Of a stretch of DNA of 64,000 bases, positions 34,949 through 43,606 are shown piece after piece. A program made the translations under genes and the position numbers. Source of the stretch: Clostridioides sp. ES-S-0010-02 (GTDB lineage Bacteria; Bacillota; Clostridia; Peptostreptococcales; Peptostreptococcaceae); assembly GCA_020641055.1 (NCBI GenBank), contig CP067345.1:1419317-1483316 (forward strand), in the 5' to 3' direction. Position 1 is the stretch's first letter; every line of letters starts with the position of its first letter. The notes below the pieces were generated by a model, which was given only the letters and a program-made list of their open reading frames with translations, was not told the origin of the DNA and did no database searches.

Positions 34949-37588
34949 ATGTCTTACAAAAGTACTTATCAAGAAATAATTAAAAATTTAGACTCAAGCT
35001 TAAATGGTTTGAGCAAGGAAAGAGCAGAAGAGCTATTAGAAAAAAATGGAACTAATGAATTAAAGGAAGCAGATAAGGTTCCTACGTATAAGCTTTTCTT
35101 AGAAAGTTTTAAAGACCCACTGGTAATAATTCTATTGATAGCTGCTTTAGTACAAATATTTTTAGGTGAAACTGTAGAGTCAATAATAATTTTTGCAGTT
35201 ATTATTATCAACTCTGTTTTAGGAGTTGTACAAACAAAAAAAGCAGAAAGTTCATTAGAAAGTTTGAAAAATTTATCTGCACCAAATGCAAAGGTAATAA
35301 GAGATAATAAGAAAATGACAATTCCAGCAAAAAATTTAGTAGTTGGAGATATTGTATTTTTAGAAGCTGGTGATTACATACCAGCAGATGGAAGACTTAT
35401 AGAAGCACAATCATTAAAGGTTGTAGAAGGGATGTTAACTGGTGAATCAGAACCAGTTCTAAAACATACAGAAAAAATAAGCGAAGATGTAAGTTTAGGT
35501 GACCAAAAAAACATGGTATTTAGTGGTGCTGTAGTCGTTTATGGTAGAGGTTCATTTGTAGTAACTGGAACAGGTATGAATACTGAAATGGGTAAAATAG
35601 CTGGTCTTTTAGAAACTGCGGAAAATAAGTTGACACCATTACAACAAAAAATAGAAGCTTTTAGTAAAAAGCTTGGTGTAGGTATTGTAGTACTTGCACT
35701 CTTAATATTTATAATTCAGGTAGCAAGAAATTATATGATGGCTGGAAATGGAGAAATGACACAAATTATTCTCGATTCATTCATGTTTTCTGTAGCAGTA
35801 GCAGTAGCAGCAATACCAGAAGCTTTATCATCAATAGTTACTATAGTGTTGGCTGTTGGAACAAACAGTATGGCAAAGAAACAAGCTATAATAAGAAAAT
35901 TACCAGCTGTCGAGACTTTAGGTTCAACAAGTGTCATATGTACTGATAAAACAGGTACTCTTACACAAAATAAAATGACAGTTGTGGACTGTTATATGTA
36001 TGGAACTAACAATGATGAGCTTAATAAAGAAAATATAAATTATTCTTATCATGCTAAATTGTTGACTATGGTTTCTACATTATGTAATGATTCTCATATA
36101 ACTAGTGATGGAAAAGAAGTAGGTGACCCAACAGAAGTTGCACTAATAAATTATTCAAGCAAAAATGATTTAGATTATGATAGATTAAGAAGTAAATATA
36201 TTAGAATAAATGAAATACCATTTGATTCAGATAGAAAGCTTATGTCTACAGTAAATAGTATATATGGAGATTATATAATGTTTACAAAAGGTGCTCCAGA
36301 TATTGTATTTAGCAGATGTAAATATGCTTTAAAAAATGGCTCAAAAGTAGACATAACAGATGAGATAATAGAAGAATACAAGAATAAAAATGAAGAGTTT
36401 TCAAATAGAGCACTTAGAGTATTAGCATTTGCAATAAAAGATGTTCCAGAAGAAGGTTTTACACCTTCAATTGATGACGAACATGATATGATATTGGTTG
36501 GGATAATGGCAATGATAGACCCACCAAGAGAAGAAGTAATGGACGCAGTAAAAGAAGCAAAGAGCGCTGGCATAAAAACAGTTATGATAACTGGAGATCA
36601 CAAAACAACCGCAGCAGCAATTGCAAAAGAAATAGGTATAATGGAAGATGGAGATTTAGCACTTACTGGAAAAGAGTTGGATGCATTAAGTGAAGAAGAA
36701 TTAAATAAAAAATTAGAAGATATAAGTGTATATGCCAGAGTTTCACCAGAAAACAAAATTCGTATAGTAAAAGCATGGCAACATAAGAATAACATAACTG
36801 CTATGACTGGTGATGGTGTCAATGATGCACCAGCTTTAAAACAAGCAGATATAGGTATAGGTATGGGAAGTGGTACTGATGTAGCAAAAGATGCTTCTGC
36901 TATGGTCTTAGTTGATGATAACTTTGCAAGTATAGTAAATGCTGTTGAAGTTGGTAGAACAGTATATAGCAATATAATAAAAGCAATAACTTATTTATTT
37001 GCAGGAAACTTGGGTGCTATAGTGGCTATCTTGTTTGCAGTATTTGCAGGATGGTCGAACCCATTTACAGCTTTACAACTTTTATTTATAAACCTAGTAA
37101 ACGACTCTTTGCCAGCAATAGCATTAGGATTTGAAAAATCAGAAAAAAATATAATGAATAAACCTCCTAGACATCCAGATGAAAGTATATTAGCAGGAGG
37201 AACATTAAAAGCAGTGGCTATAAGAGGTTGTATAATTGGTATAGTTACAATAATTGCACAATATATAGGATTACAAGTGTCACCAGAACTTGGTGTAGCG
37301 ATGGCGTTTTCAACTTTAATATTAGCGAGAATAATGCAAACATTGCCTGCACGTTCTAATAATCAGACAATAGTAAAACTAGGCTTTTTTAGTAATAAAT
37401 ATGTTATAGGAGCAGTTTTAATATGTTTTGGACTTTACTCTTTAACATTAATGCCAGTTTTGAGAGGGATATTCTCTATACCAACAGTATTTGGTTTATA
37501 TGAATTAGGAATTTGTTTAGGTTTAGCATTACTTTCATCAATATTGATGGAACTTAATAAATTAATGAATAGAAATATTGTAGAATAA
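34949..37588 (+). CDS. Cation-transporting P-type ATPase, probable Mn2+/Ca2+ exporter
   Basis: An 879-residue P2-type ATPase like SERCA/PMR1 pumps. The phosphorylation site D333 is in CTDKTGTLTQN; the TGES (LTGESEPV) and the hinge MTGDGVNDAPALK are intact. TM4 has PEAL (AAIPEALSSIV), the ion-binding signature of Ca2+/Mn2+ pumps, and TM6 has NLVNDSLPA. Sequence alone suggests calcium, but the leader is a yybP-ykoY riboswitch, and in Lactococcus the riboswitch-controlled P-type ATPase YoaB protects from manganese, so Mn2+ efflux is the better call. SD GAGGAGGG. A terminator follows. Confidence 0.88.
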   Translation: MSYKSTYQEIIKNLDSSLNGLSKERAEELLEKNGTNELKEADKVPTYKLFLESFKDPLVIILLIAALVQIFLGETVESIIIFAVIIINSVLGVVQTKKAESSLESLKNLSAPNAKVIRDNKKMTIPAKNLVVGDIVFLEAGDYIPADGRLIEAQSLKVVEGMLTGESEPVLKHTEKISEDVSLGDQKNMVFSGAVVVYGRGSFVVTGTGMNTEMGKIAGLLETAENKLTPLQQKIEAFSKKLGVGIVVLALLIFIIQVARNYMMAGNGEMTQIILDSFMFSVAVAVAAIPEALSSIVTIVLAVGTNSMAKKQAIIRKLPAVETLGSTSVICTDKTGTLTQNKMTVVDCYMYGTNNDELNKENINYSYHAKLLTMVSTLCNDSHITSDGKEVGDPTEVALINYSSKNDLDYDRLRSKYIRINEIPFDSDRKLMSTVNSIYGDYIMFTKGAPDIVFSRCKYALKNGSKVDITDEIIEEYKNKNEEFSNRALRVLAFAIKDVPEEGFTPSIDDEHDMILVGIMAMIDPPREEVMDAVKEAKSAGIKTVMITGDHKTTAAAIAKEIGIMEDGDLALTGKELDALSEEELNKKLEDISVYARVSPENKIRIVKAWQHKNNITAMTGDGVNDAPALKQADIGIGMGSGTDVAKDASAMVLVDDNFASIVNAVEVGRTVYSNIIKAITYLFAGNLGAIVAILFAVFAGWSNPFTALQLLFINLVNDSLPAIALGFEKSEKNIMNKPPRHPDESILAGGTLKAVAIRGCIIGIVTIIAQYIGLQVSPELGVAMAFSTLILARIMQTLPARSNNQTIVKLGFFSNKYVIGAVLICFGLYSLTLMPVLRGIFSIPTVFGLYELGICLGLALLSSILMELNKLMNRNIVE

Positions 37589-37605
37589 TTAAAAATACTA
37601 AACTA

Positions 37606-37638
37606 AAGGGACATATTGATTTTATCAATATGTCCCTT
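37606..37638. terminator. Bidirectional terminator after the P-type ATPase gene
   Basis: GGGACATATTGA pairs with TCAATATGTCCC around a TTTTA loop. It lies between convergent genes. Confidence 0.7.
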
Positions 37639-37650
37639 ATATAGTTAGAT

Positions 37651-38754
37651 TTATTCTAGATTATCGATTATTTGGAATGCTTTTATAACCTCAGGAAGTT
37701 CTTTTTCTTCAGGCATTCTAAATCTTATAAAGTTTTTATCAAGTCCAGTAAAATCGCTACCAGATATAACTCTTATTTTTAATTTTGCAAATTCTTGTTG
37801 TAAATTTATATCTTTATTTTTATGTTCAACTGTCATTATAGATACAGTATCACTAGTCTCAGCTATGTTAAGGTTTTTCCATGGAATCAATAGTTGATTT
37901 TTTATAGCTTTTGTTTTTTCTTTTAATTCTTCTATAAATTGAACATCATCTAATAAATTAGCTGCAATACTACGAGAGATTTCAGATACTTCGTAAGGAG
38001 TAGAAATCTTTTTAATAGGATTAACAAGTTGTTCAGGAAGGACTGCATATCCTGCTCTTAGTCCAGCCAAACCAAAACCTTTTGAGAATGTTTTTAGAAC
38101 AATTACATTATCATAATCATTTAAAAGTTTTACAGCTGAATTTTCTTTTGGCATATATTCACCATAAGCCTCATCTATCATAACAGCTATATCATATTTT
38201 GCTGCCTCTTTTACTATATTTTCAATTGATGATAGAGGTATAATTTGTCCAGTAGGATTATTTGGGTTATCTATGTAAATTAATTTATATTCTGAATTTA
38301 TTTTTTCAATAAATTCCTTTTCATTAAACTTGAAATTATTTTCTTTCTTTAAAAGAACATAGTCATAAGTAGCACCATGCATTTTTATATCTGTTTCATA
38401 TTCTGAAAATTGAGGTGAATATCCTAAAACCTTATCTCCTTTTTCAATAAATAATCTATTTAAAAGATAAATAACATGTATAGAACCATCAGCTAGACAA
38501 ATTCTATCAGTAGTTAGTGCTGTAAAGTCTTTCCAATAATCAACTATATTGTTTTTTAGACTAATTGAATGAGGGTATCCTCTTATCATATCAAATTCTA
38601 AAGCATTAAAAGCTTCTACAGCTTTATTTGAGAAAGATACTGTATTTATACCTTCGCCACAATCTATCTCAAATACATCTTCGCAATGACCAGATTCTAT
38701 GGCATAACTTTTTTTCAACTGCATTTCAATAGCTTTGTTAATTTTTAATTTCAT
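37651..38754 (-). CDS. Class I/II aminotransferase, histidinol-phosphate aminotransferase-like
   Basis: A 367-residue fold-type I PLP enzyme. The order fits HisC/CobD-like enzymes: DCGEGIN N-terminus, DGSIHVIYLLNRLFIEKGDKVLG, IDNPNNPTGQ, VMIDEAYGEYM, and the PLP lysine K225 in TFSKGFGLAGLRAGY. The final arginine motif FIRFRMPEE differs from the usual HisC IRITVG, so the substrate may not be histidinol phosphate. It stands alone, away from any his or cob genes, which also argues for another amino acid role. Confidence 0.75.
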   Translation of the reverse strand: MKLKINKAIEMQLKKSYAIESGHCEDVFEIDCGEGINTVSFSNKAVEAFNALEFDMIRGYPHSISLKNNIVDYWKDFTALTTDRICLADGSIHVIYLLNRLFIEKGDKVLGYSPQFSEYETDIKMHGATYDYVLLKKENNFKFNEKEFIEKINSEYKLIYIDNPNNPTGQIIPLSSIENIVKEAAKYDIAVMIDEAYGEYMPKENSAVKLLNDYDNVIVLKTFSKGFGLAGLRAGYAVLPEQLVNPIKKISTPYEVSEISRSIAANLLDDVQFIEELKEKTKAIKNQLLIPWKNLNIAETSDTVSIMTVEHKNKDINLQQEFAKLKIRVISGSDFTGLDKNFIRFRMPEEKELPEVIKAFQIIDNLE

Positions 38755-39114
38755 AGCTTATCACTCCTTATTTAGTCAATAATAAATGTTAAAAAAGTTG
38801 CTAGATTTAAAATATTGTGAAAATACATAATAGTAAAAAACAAATATAAATATTATAATAGCTCACTTTATTTAATATGATTATATATCATATATTGTAA
38901 AATTTCTAGCATTATAAGACTATAAATTGAAAATATTCAGAAAAATACTACAAGAAACGATTTATTTTGCCTTGATATGGAAGTATAGGAATGTTATTAA
39001 TTTTATAAATTGGAATAGTTTAAGTGTAAAGTTATGATATAATTTAATAAGGGTAATTCTTTAAATTAGATTAAGGAAATATAAGTATACAATAAAATGT
39101 TATGGAGTTGGATG
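38755..39114. other. Intergenic region between divergent aminotransferase and Cof hydrolase genes
   Basis: No gene is visible. An extended -10 (TGATATAAT, 39035-39043) probably drives the Cof-type hydrolase gene; the minus-strand SD for the aminotransferase is at its right edge (AAGGAGTG). Nothing else stands out. Confidence 0.4.
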
Positions 39115-39936
39115 ATGGGATATAAATTGATTGTAACAGATATGGATGGAACTTTATTAGGAAATAACCATAAAGTTACTGATGAAAATAAAATTGCACT
39201 GCAAAAAGTTATTAAAAGTGGTATTAATGTAACTTTAGCAACAGGAAGAACTTTCGATTCAGCTAAATGCAATGTAGATTTTCTTAAAGAAGATATGCCA
39301 ATAATAGCTTGTAATGGCTCATTGATAAGGGAGCAAAATGGAAATATAATATATTCAAATAAAATTGATACAAAAACATGTCTAGATATTTTAGATGTGT
39401 TAGACAAATATAATATTTACTATCAATGTAATAGTATAGATTCCATGCTTTCAAAAAAAATAGAAGGGCGTGAAGATAGAATAAGTGTGTTTTTGGGCTC
39501 TGAAACAGAAGTAATTATAAGGGATGATTTAAGAGAAGAGATTTCTAAAAATGACATATTAAAGTTTGTAATAATAGAAGAAAAAAATCCAGCTATTTTA
39601 GACGAAATAAGAAAAGAATTAAAAAAAGTTCAAGGCATAAAAATAACTTCTTCTTGGCCAAATAATATTGAAGTTATGAATACTGGTGTTGATAAAGGCA
39701 ATGCGGTTAAAATTTTAGCTGAAAAAATGAATATAGATAGAGAAGATATAATTGCATTTGGAGATAATTACAATGATATAGAAATGATACAATTTGCTGG
39801 TCTTGGTGTAGCTATGGGAAATGCAGAAGAATTGATTAAACAAGAGGCTGATTATGTGACAGATAGCAATCAAGAGAGTGGAGTTGCAAAAGCAATTTAT
39901 AAGTTTTTTGAGTTAAAAGAGTCACTTAGTTCTTAA
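39115..39936 (+). CDS. Cof-type HAD-IIB family phosphatase
   Basis: A 273-residue HAD hydrolase. The start ATG 39115 is chosen because a GGAG lies 7 bases upstream; the ATGs at 39097 and 39112 are poorly placed. Motif I is D9-M-D11-G-T (TDMDGTLL), motif II the threonine in NVTLATGR, and motif IV GDNYNDIEMIQFAGLGVAMGNA. The large C2B cap between motifs II and III is present. These enzymes remove phosphate from sugar phosphates or flavin/PLP precursors; the substrate is not predictable. A promoter for the argH T-box follows 26 bases downstream. Confidence 0.88.
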   Translation: MGYKLIVTDMDGTLLGNNHKVTDENKIALQKVIKSGINVTLATGRTFDSAKCNVDFLKEDMPIIACNGSLIREQNGNIIYSNKIDTKTCLDILDVLDKYNIYYQCNSIDSMLSKKIEGREDRISVFLGSETEVIIRDDLREEISKNDILKFVIIEEKNPAILDEIRKELKKVQGIKITSSWPNNIEVMNTGVDKGNAVKILAEKMNIDREDIIAFGDNYNDIEMIQFAGLGVAMGNAEELIKQEADYVTDSNQESGVAKAIYKFFELKESLSS

Positions 39937-39962
39937 AAAAGGCATTTAAAGGAAAAAATAGG

Positions 39963-39991
39963 TTGACTATTTTATAGATAGTAATTATAAT
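39963..39991 (+). promoter_or_regulatory. Promoter of the argH T-box transcript
   Basis: TTGACT (39963-39968), 17-base spacer, TATAAT (39986-39991): a near-consensus promoter. Confidence 0.8.
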
Positions 39992-40017
39992 ACAAATAGG
40001 TAAAATATAAAAATTTA

Positions 40018-40250
40018 GATTCAGTGAAGAAGAGAGTAGATATAAAGCAGGTCTCAGCGAGTTAGGGATGGTGTAAGCCTAATGATAATACTTTATATTG
40101 AATAGAGCTTTGGAGAATATTACTTGAAATTCAGTATGGTAATAGGTAATCTCGCCTTAAGAGAATAGAGTGGGTAAACATAGTTTATCAACTAGAGTGG
40201 TAACACGGAATATTTCGTCTCTTGGTCTTTTTGACCAAGAGATTTTTTAT
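40018..40250 (+). ncRNA. T-box riboswitch (probably arginine) controlling argH
   Basis: The T-box sequence AGAGTGGTAACACGGA (40194-40209) precedes a terminator stem (TCTCTTGGTC 40218-40227 with GACCAAGAGA 40233-40242) and six T. Stem I has the AGCGAG and GGGATGGTGTAAGCC distal elements (about 40057-40079) and an ATATAAAG/CTTTATAT helix. The likely specifier is AGA (40104-40106), an arginine codon followed by G, which fits the downstream argH. The exact codon needs a structural model. Confidence 0.87.
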
Positions 40251-40312
40251 TTTTAGCTAAAGTAAAAATATTATAATTAAAATATAAAAAATTAAAATAT
40301 GAGGTGAAAAAT

Positions 40313-41629
40313 ATGAAATTATGGGGTGGACGCTTTAGAAAAGCTGAAAATCAACTTATGGAAGAATTTAATAAATCTTTTGGGTATGACTGTATACTAT
40401 ACAAAAAAGATATCGAAGGAAGTATAGCACATGTCTATATGCAAGTAAAATGTGGGCTTTTAACAGATGAAGAGGGAAAAGCTATAACAGAAGGTCTAAA
40501 TGGAATACTTGAAGATATTGAAAATGGGAAATTGGCATTAGATGGAGATTATGAAGATATACATAGTTTTACTGAGATAAACTTGATTCAAAGAATAGGT
40601 GATGTTGGGAAGAAACTTCATACAGCTCGTAGTAGAAATGACCAAGTTGCAGTTGATATGAGATTATATGCCAAAGAAAAGGCAAGTGATTTAGTGGGGT
40701 TAATATCTGGATTTAAAGAAACTATAAAAGATGTTGCTGATAAAAATTCAGTAATGATGCCAGGATATACTCATCTTCAAAGAGCGCAAGTGGTAACTTT
40801 TAAACATCATTTGATGGCATATTATAGTATGTTTGATAGAGATGAGAAAAGAATAAAAAATGCTATAGAAATATTAGATGAATCACCTTTAGGTTGTGGA
40901 GCTTTGGCAGGAACTACACATGATATAGATAGAAATATAACTTGTGAGCAATTAGGGTTTAAAAAAGTTGTAGATAATTTTATGGATGGTGTAAGTGATA
41001 GAGACTATTTATTAGAACTAATGAGTGATTTTTCAATTATAATGATGCATTTAAGTAGACTTAGTGAAGAATTGATACTTTGGAGTTCTCAAGAATTTGG
41101 GTTTGTTGAAATAGATGATTTATATACTACTGGAAGTAGTATAATGCCTCAAAAGAAAAATCCTGATGGTGCAGAACTTATAAGAGGTAAGACTGGTAGA
41201 GTATATGGAAATTTATTTGGTCTTTTTACAGTGATGAAAGGTATACCACTAGCTTACAATAAAGATATGCAAGAAGATAAGGAAGGCTTCTTTGATAGTG
41301 TACACACTCTTGAAATGTGTATACAAATAATGGAGAGAATGATAGCTACATTAAAGGTAAATGAAGATAAAATGAAACAAGCAGTTAAAAATGGGTTTTT
41401 AAATGCTACAGAAGTTGCTGACTATCTAGTTAAAAATAATGTTGCCTTTAGAGATGCACATGGAATTGTTGGAAGTATTGTGATATATTGTGAAGATAAT
41501 AAAAAAGCAATAGAAGATTTGACACTAGAAGAATTACATAAGTTTTCAGATGAATTTAAGGAAGATATTTATGACTTTATTAACTATGAAAGTATATTAA
41601 ACAAAGGAATAAAAAAGAATTTAAAATAA
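40313..41629 (+). CDS. argH: Argininosuccinate lyase
   Basis: A 438-residue fumarase/aspartase-family enzyme. The start is ATG 40313 (MKLWGGRFRKAENQLMEEFN) after GAGGTG; the GTG at 40304 is part of the SD region. TARSRNDQVAVDMRLY is the family block around the substrate arginine site, TTHDIDRN contributes the catalytic histidine region, and S275 lies in GSSIMPQKKNPDGAE, the signature loop. It splits argininosuccinate into arginine and fumarate. argG is not adjacent. Control by an upstream T-box ties expression to tRNA charging, so arginine starvation should raise it. Confidence 0.95.
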   Translation: MKLWGGRFRKAENQLMEEFNKSFGYDCILYKKDIEGSIAHVYMQVKCGLLTDEEGKAITEGLNGILEDIENGKLALDGDYEDIHSFTEINLIQRIGDVGKKLHTARSRNDQVAVDMRLYAKEKASDLVGLISGFKETIKDVADKNSVMMPGYTHLQRAQVVTFKHHLMAYYSMFDRDEKRIKNAIEILDESPLGCGALAGTTHDIDRNITCEQLGFKKVVDNFMDGVSDRDYLLELMSDFSIIMMHLSRLSEELILWSSQEFGFVEIDDLYTTGSSIMPQKKNPDGAELIRGKTGRVYGNLFGLFTVMKGIPLAYNKDMQEDKEGFFDSVHTLEMCIQIMERMIATLKVNEDKMKQAVKNGFLNATEVADYLVKNNVAFRDAHGIVGSIVIYCEDNKKAIEDLTLEELHKFSDEFKEDIYDFINYESILNKGIKKNLK

Positions 41630-41647
41630 TATAGGATATTAAGTTTT

Positions 41648-41696
41648 AAAAGCTGTGAATTTTAATGAGTGGTATCATTAAAACTCACAGCTTTTT
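41648..41696 (+). terminator. Terminator after argH
   Basis: AAAAGCTGTGA-TTTTAATGA pairs with TCATTAAAA-TCACAGCTTTT around a short loop; a T-run follows. Confidence 0.8.
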
Positions 41697-41827
41697 ATTA
41701 TATAAAACATTATTTATAATGCAATATCAATAACTTTTAGAGCCAATAAATTTAAATTTATTAACACTAAAAAGTTACTAAAAATAAAACCTTCTATTAT
41801 TAAAATGATAATTAATATCAATAAGTA

Positions 41828-41856
41828 TTGACAAAATTATTTTTAGATATTATTAT
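41828..41856 (+). promoter_or_regulatory. Promoter of the DUF2325 gene
   Basis: TTGACA (41828-41833), 17-base spacer, TATTAT (41851-41856), about 55 bases before the start codon. The rest of 41697-41910 shows only AT-rich sequence. Confidence 0.7.
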
Positions 41857-41910
41857 ATATAGTATAAATAATAATGAAAATCAATATCAAATAAGGCGGG
41901 AGGCAGTCTA

Positions 41911-42249
41911 ATGAACTTATTAGTGATTGGTGGCCATGAAAGAATGGAAAAAGATTATATGGTTATGGCCAAGAAAAAAGGTTATAAAACAAAAGTATAT
42001 ACTACTATGTCATCTAAATTAAATAACTCTATAGGAAAACCTGATGCTGTTGTTATACTTACATCAACAGTTTCACATAAGATGTCTAGAACAGTTGAGT
42101 CTCAGGCTAAAAAACAGGATATACTAATTGTAAGACATAAAAATAGTAGTAAGGTAGCATTTAATGAATGTCTAGATATGGTTGATGAATGTCTAGGAAA
42201 CTGTTCAAAATGTAAACTTAACGATAAGCAAAAACAGAAAAATACATAA
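41911..42249 (+). CDS. DUF2325 family protein
   Basis: A 112-residue cytoplasmic protein that starts with a Rossmann-like strand-loop (LLVIGGHERMEKDYM) and has the DUF2325 pattern of alternating strands and helices (PDAVVILTSTVSHKMS, DILIVRHKNSS). The C-terminus adds a cysteine cluster, ECLGNCSKCKL, which could bind a metal or be redox active. No function is established for the family that I know of. It is expressed alone from a strong promoter, with an SD GGCGGGAGG. Confidence 0.72.
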   Translation: MNLLVIGGHERMEKDYMVMAKKKGYKTKVYTTMSSKLNNSIGKPDAVVILTSTVSHKMSRTVESQAKKQDILIVRHKNSSKVAFNECLDMVDECLGNCSKCKLNDKQKQKNT

Positions 42250-42643
42250 ATATATAATTTAATAAGTTTGAGAATACATATTCAATATGTGTTGAGTGTG
42301 TGAAATAAAGTGTGCATTCTTCCAAAAAGTTGTGGTAGTAAAGATATCACAATATACAAGGAAGGAGCACATTTTTATTTTTTAACAAAAATAAAATGTT
42401 AAAGAGATTATTGAAAAATATTATTTTAATTATTTTTAAGTTAAGTGCATTTTTAGTAAAATAAGAAAACATAAATAAAAACATATTAACTTAATTTTTG
42501 TAGAATTAATTGTCAACTTTTTATTTAAATGGTAGAATATTCATGGATGGTATCTTGTTATAAGAACTATACTTTAAATGTTTTTAATTATTTTGTCTTA
42601 TATAACTCATATCTTCATGAATGAGATTGGAAATTAAGATGTT
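42250..42643 (+). promoter_or_regulatory. Intergenic region with pan operon promoter and structured leader
   Basis: A promoter TTGTCA (42510-42515), 17-base spacer, TAGAAT (42533-42538) would start the pan transcript near 42545, giving a leader of about 120 bases. The leader contains two small hairpin-forming segments (about 42550-42575 and 42595-42625). Upstream, ACATATTCAATATGT (42276-42290) is a palindrome and a hairpin of A/T arms lies near 42370-42402. No small gene is visible. Whether this is the known pan-motif RNA needs a covariance model. Confidence 0.5.
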
Positions 42644-42666
42644 GTATCACAAGTTGGAGGTGATAC
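42644..42666 (+). promoter_or_regulatory. Hairpin enclosing the panG ribosome binding site
   Basis: GTATCAC (42644-42650) and GTGATAC (42660-42666) are perfectly complementary; the 9-base loop and the 3' arm contain the SD GGAGGTGAT. The proposed ATT start codon follows directly at 42668. Such a hairpin should limit ribosome access. Confidence 0.6.
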
Positions 42667-42667
42667 T

Positions 42668-43606
42668 ATTAAAATAGGATTTATTGGTTCTGGAAAAGTT
42701 GGGACATCTTTAGCAAATTATTTTTTGTCAAAAGATTATTGTGTAACGGGCTTTTATGGAAGAAATCAATTATCTTTATTAGAATCAACAGATTTAACAA
42801 AAACAAAGATTTATAGTAACTTGAAAGACATTATTTATGAAAATAATATATTATTTATTACAACATCAGATGATTCTATTGAAATCATAGACAAAAAACT
42901 TTCCAAATTTAATTTAAAACATAAATACATTTGCCACACAAGTGGCTCTTTAAAATCTAGTATATTGTTCTGTTCAAAAAAAGCAGGTGCATTAATTTAT
43001 TCTGTCCATCCTATATTTGCATTTTCCAATAAAAATACTGATATTAAAAAAATGAAAGACATTTGTTTTTCCATAGAAGGTGATAATGAAAAAGATGATT
43101 TATTTATTCAAAATTTTATAAATAGCTTAGGAAATCGGTTTTTCATAAGAGATAAAAATACTTCATCCACTTATCATGTGGCCAATGTTTTAGTTTCAAA
43201 TTTAGTGTTATCTTTACTATATGTAGGAGTAAGTTACTTTATTAAATTGGGTCTATCTGAAGAAGAAGCTTTAAAAGCTATAAATCCTTTGGTCAAAATA
43301 AATATAGAAAATATACTTGATAATGGATTTACTAAATCCCTTACTGGACCTGTTGTTCGTGGTGATATAACACCAATAAAAAAACATTTATCAGCATTAG
43401 ATAAAAAAGATGAAGATATTTACAAAATACTCTCCTTAAATCTACTAAAAATAATAGCCTTGGAAAATGAAGATTCATTAAAATGTACAAAAAATATTTC
43501 TATAGAAAATGCAGTCGAAGATTTAATGAGTAAATCTGAAAAATATAAAGAGATTTACAAAATTTTAGGAGGAAAAAACAATGAAAAATACTATACTGAC
43601 TTTTAA
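42668..43606 (+). CDS. panG: PanG-type ketopantoate reductase (Rossmann plus DUF2520), probable ATT start
   Basis: The frame continues upstream of the first TTG (42725) and gives an intact NAD(P)-binding motif, [18 protein letters not shown] (G7-S-G9-K-V-G12). The only codon with good SD spacing (7 bases after GGAGG) is ATT at 42668; no ATG, GTG or TTG fits. The 312-residue protein has a Rossmann-like N-terminal domain, YSVHPIFAF in the middle and a DUF2520 C-terminal helical domain ([27 protein letters not shown]). PanG proteins of this fold replace PanE in pantothenate synthesis. The 3' end overlaps panB by 26 bases. Confidence 0.82.
   Translation: MKIGFIGSGKVGTSLANYFLSKDYCVTGFYGRNQLSLLESTDLTKTKIYSNLKDIIYENNILFITTSDDSIEIIDKKLSKFNLKHKYICHTSGSLKSSILFCSKKAGALIYSVHPIFAFSNKNTDIKKMKDICFSIEGDNEKDDLFIQNFINSLGNRFFIRDKNTSSTYHVANVLVSNLVLSLLYVGVSYFIKLGLSEEEALKAINPLVKINIENILDNGFTKSLTGPVVRGDITPIKKHLSALDKKDEDIYKILSLNLLKIIALENEDSLKCTKNISIENAVEDLMSKSEKYKEIYKILGGKNNEKYYTDF

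Noticed and set aside
36271-36972. Antisense ORFs inside the P-type ATPase gene
   Set aside because: Shadows of a strongly conserved coding sequence; composition is Ser/Ala-rich and no SD is present.
42725-43606. PanG starting at TTG 42725
   Set aside because: That start cuts off the nucleotide-binding motif and lacks an SD; the in-frame upstream coding sequence is clear.
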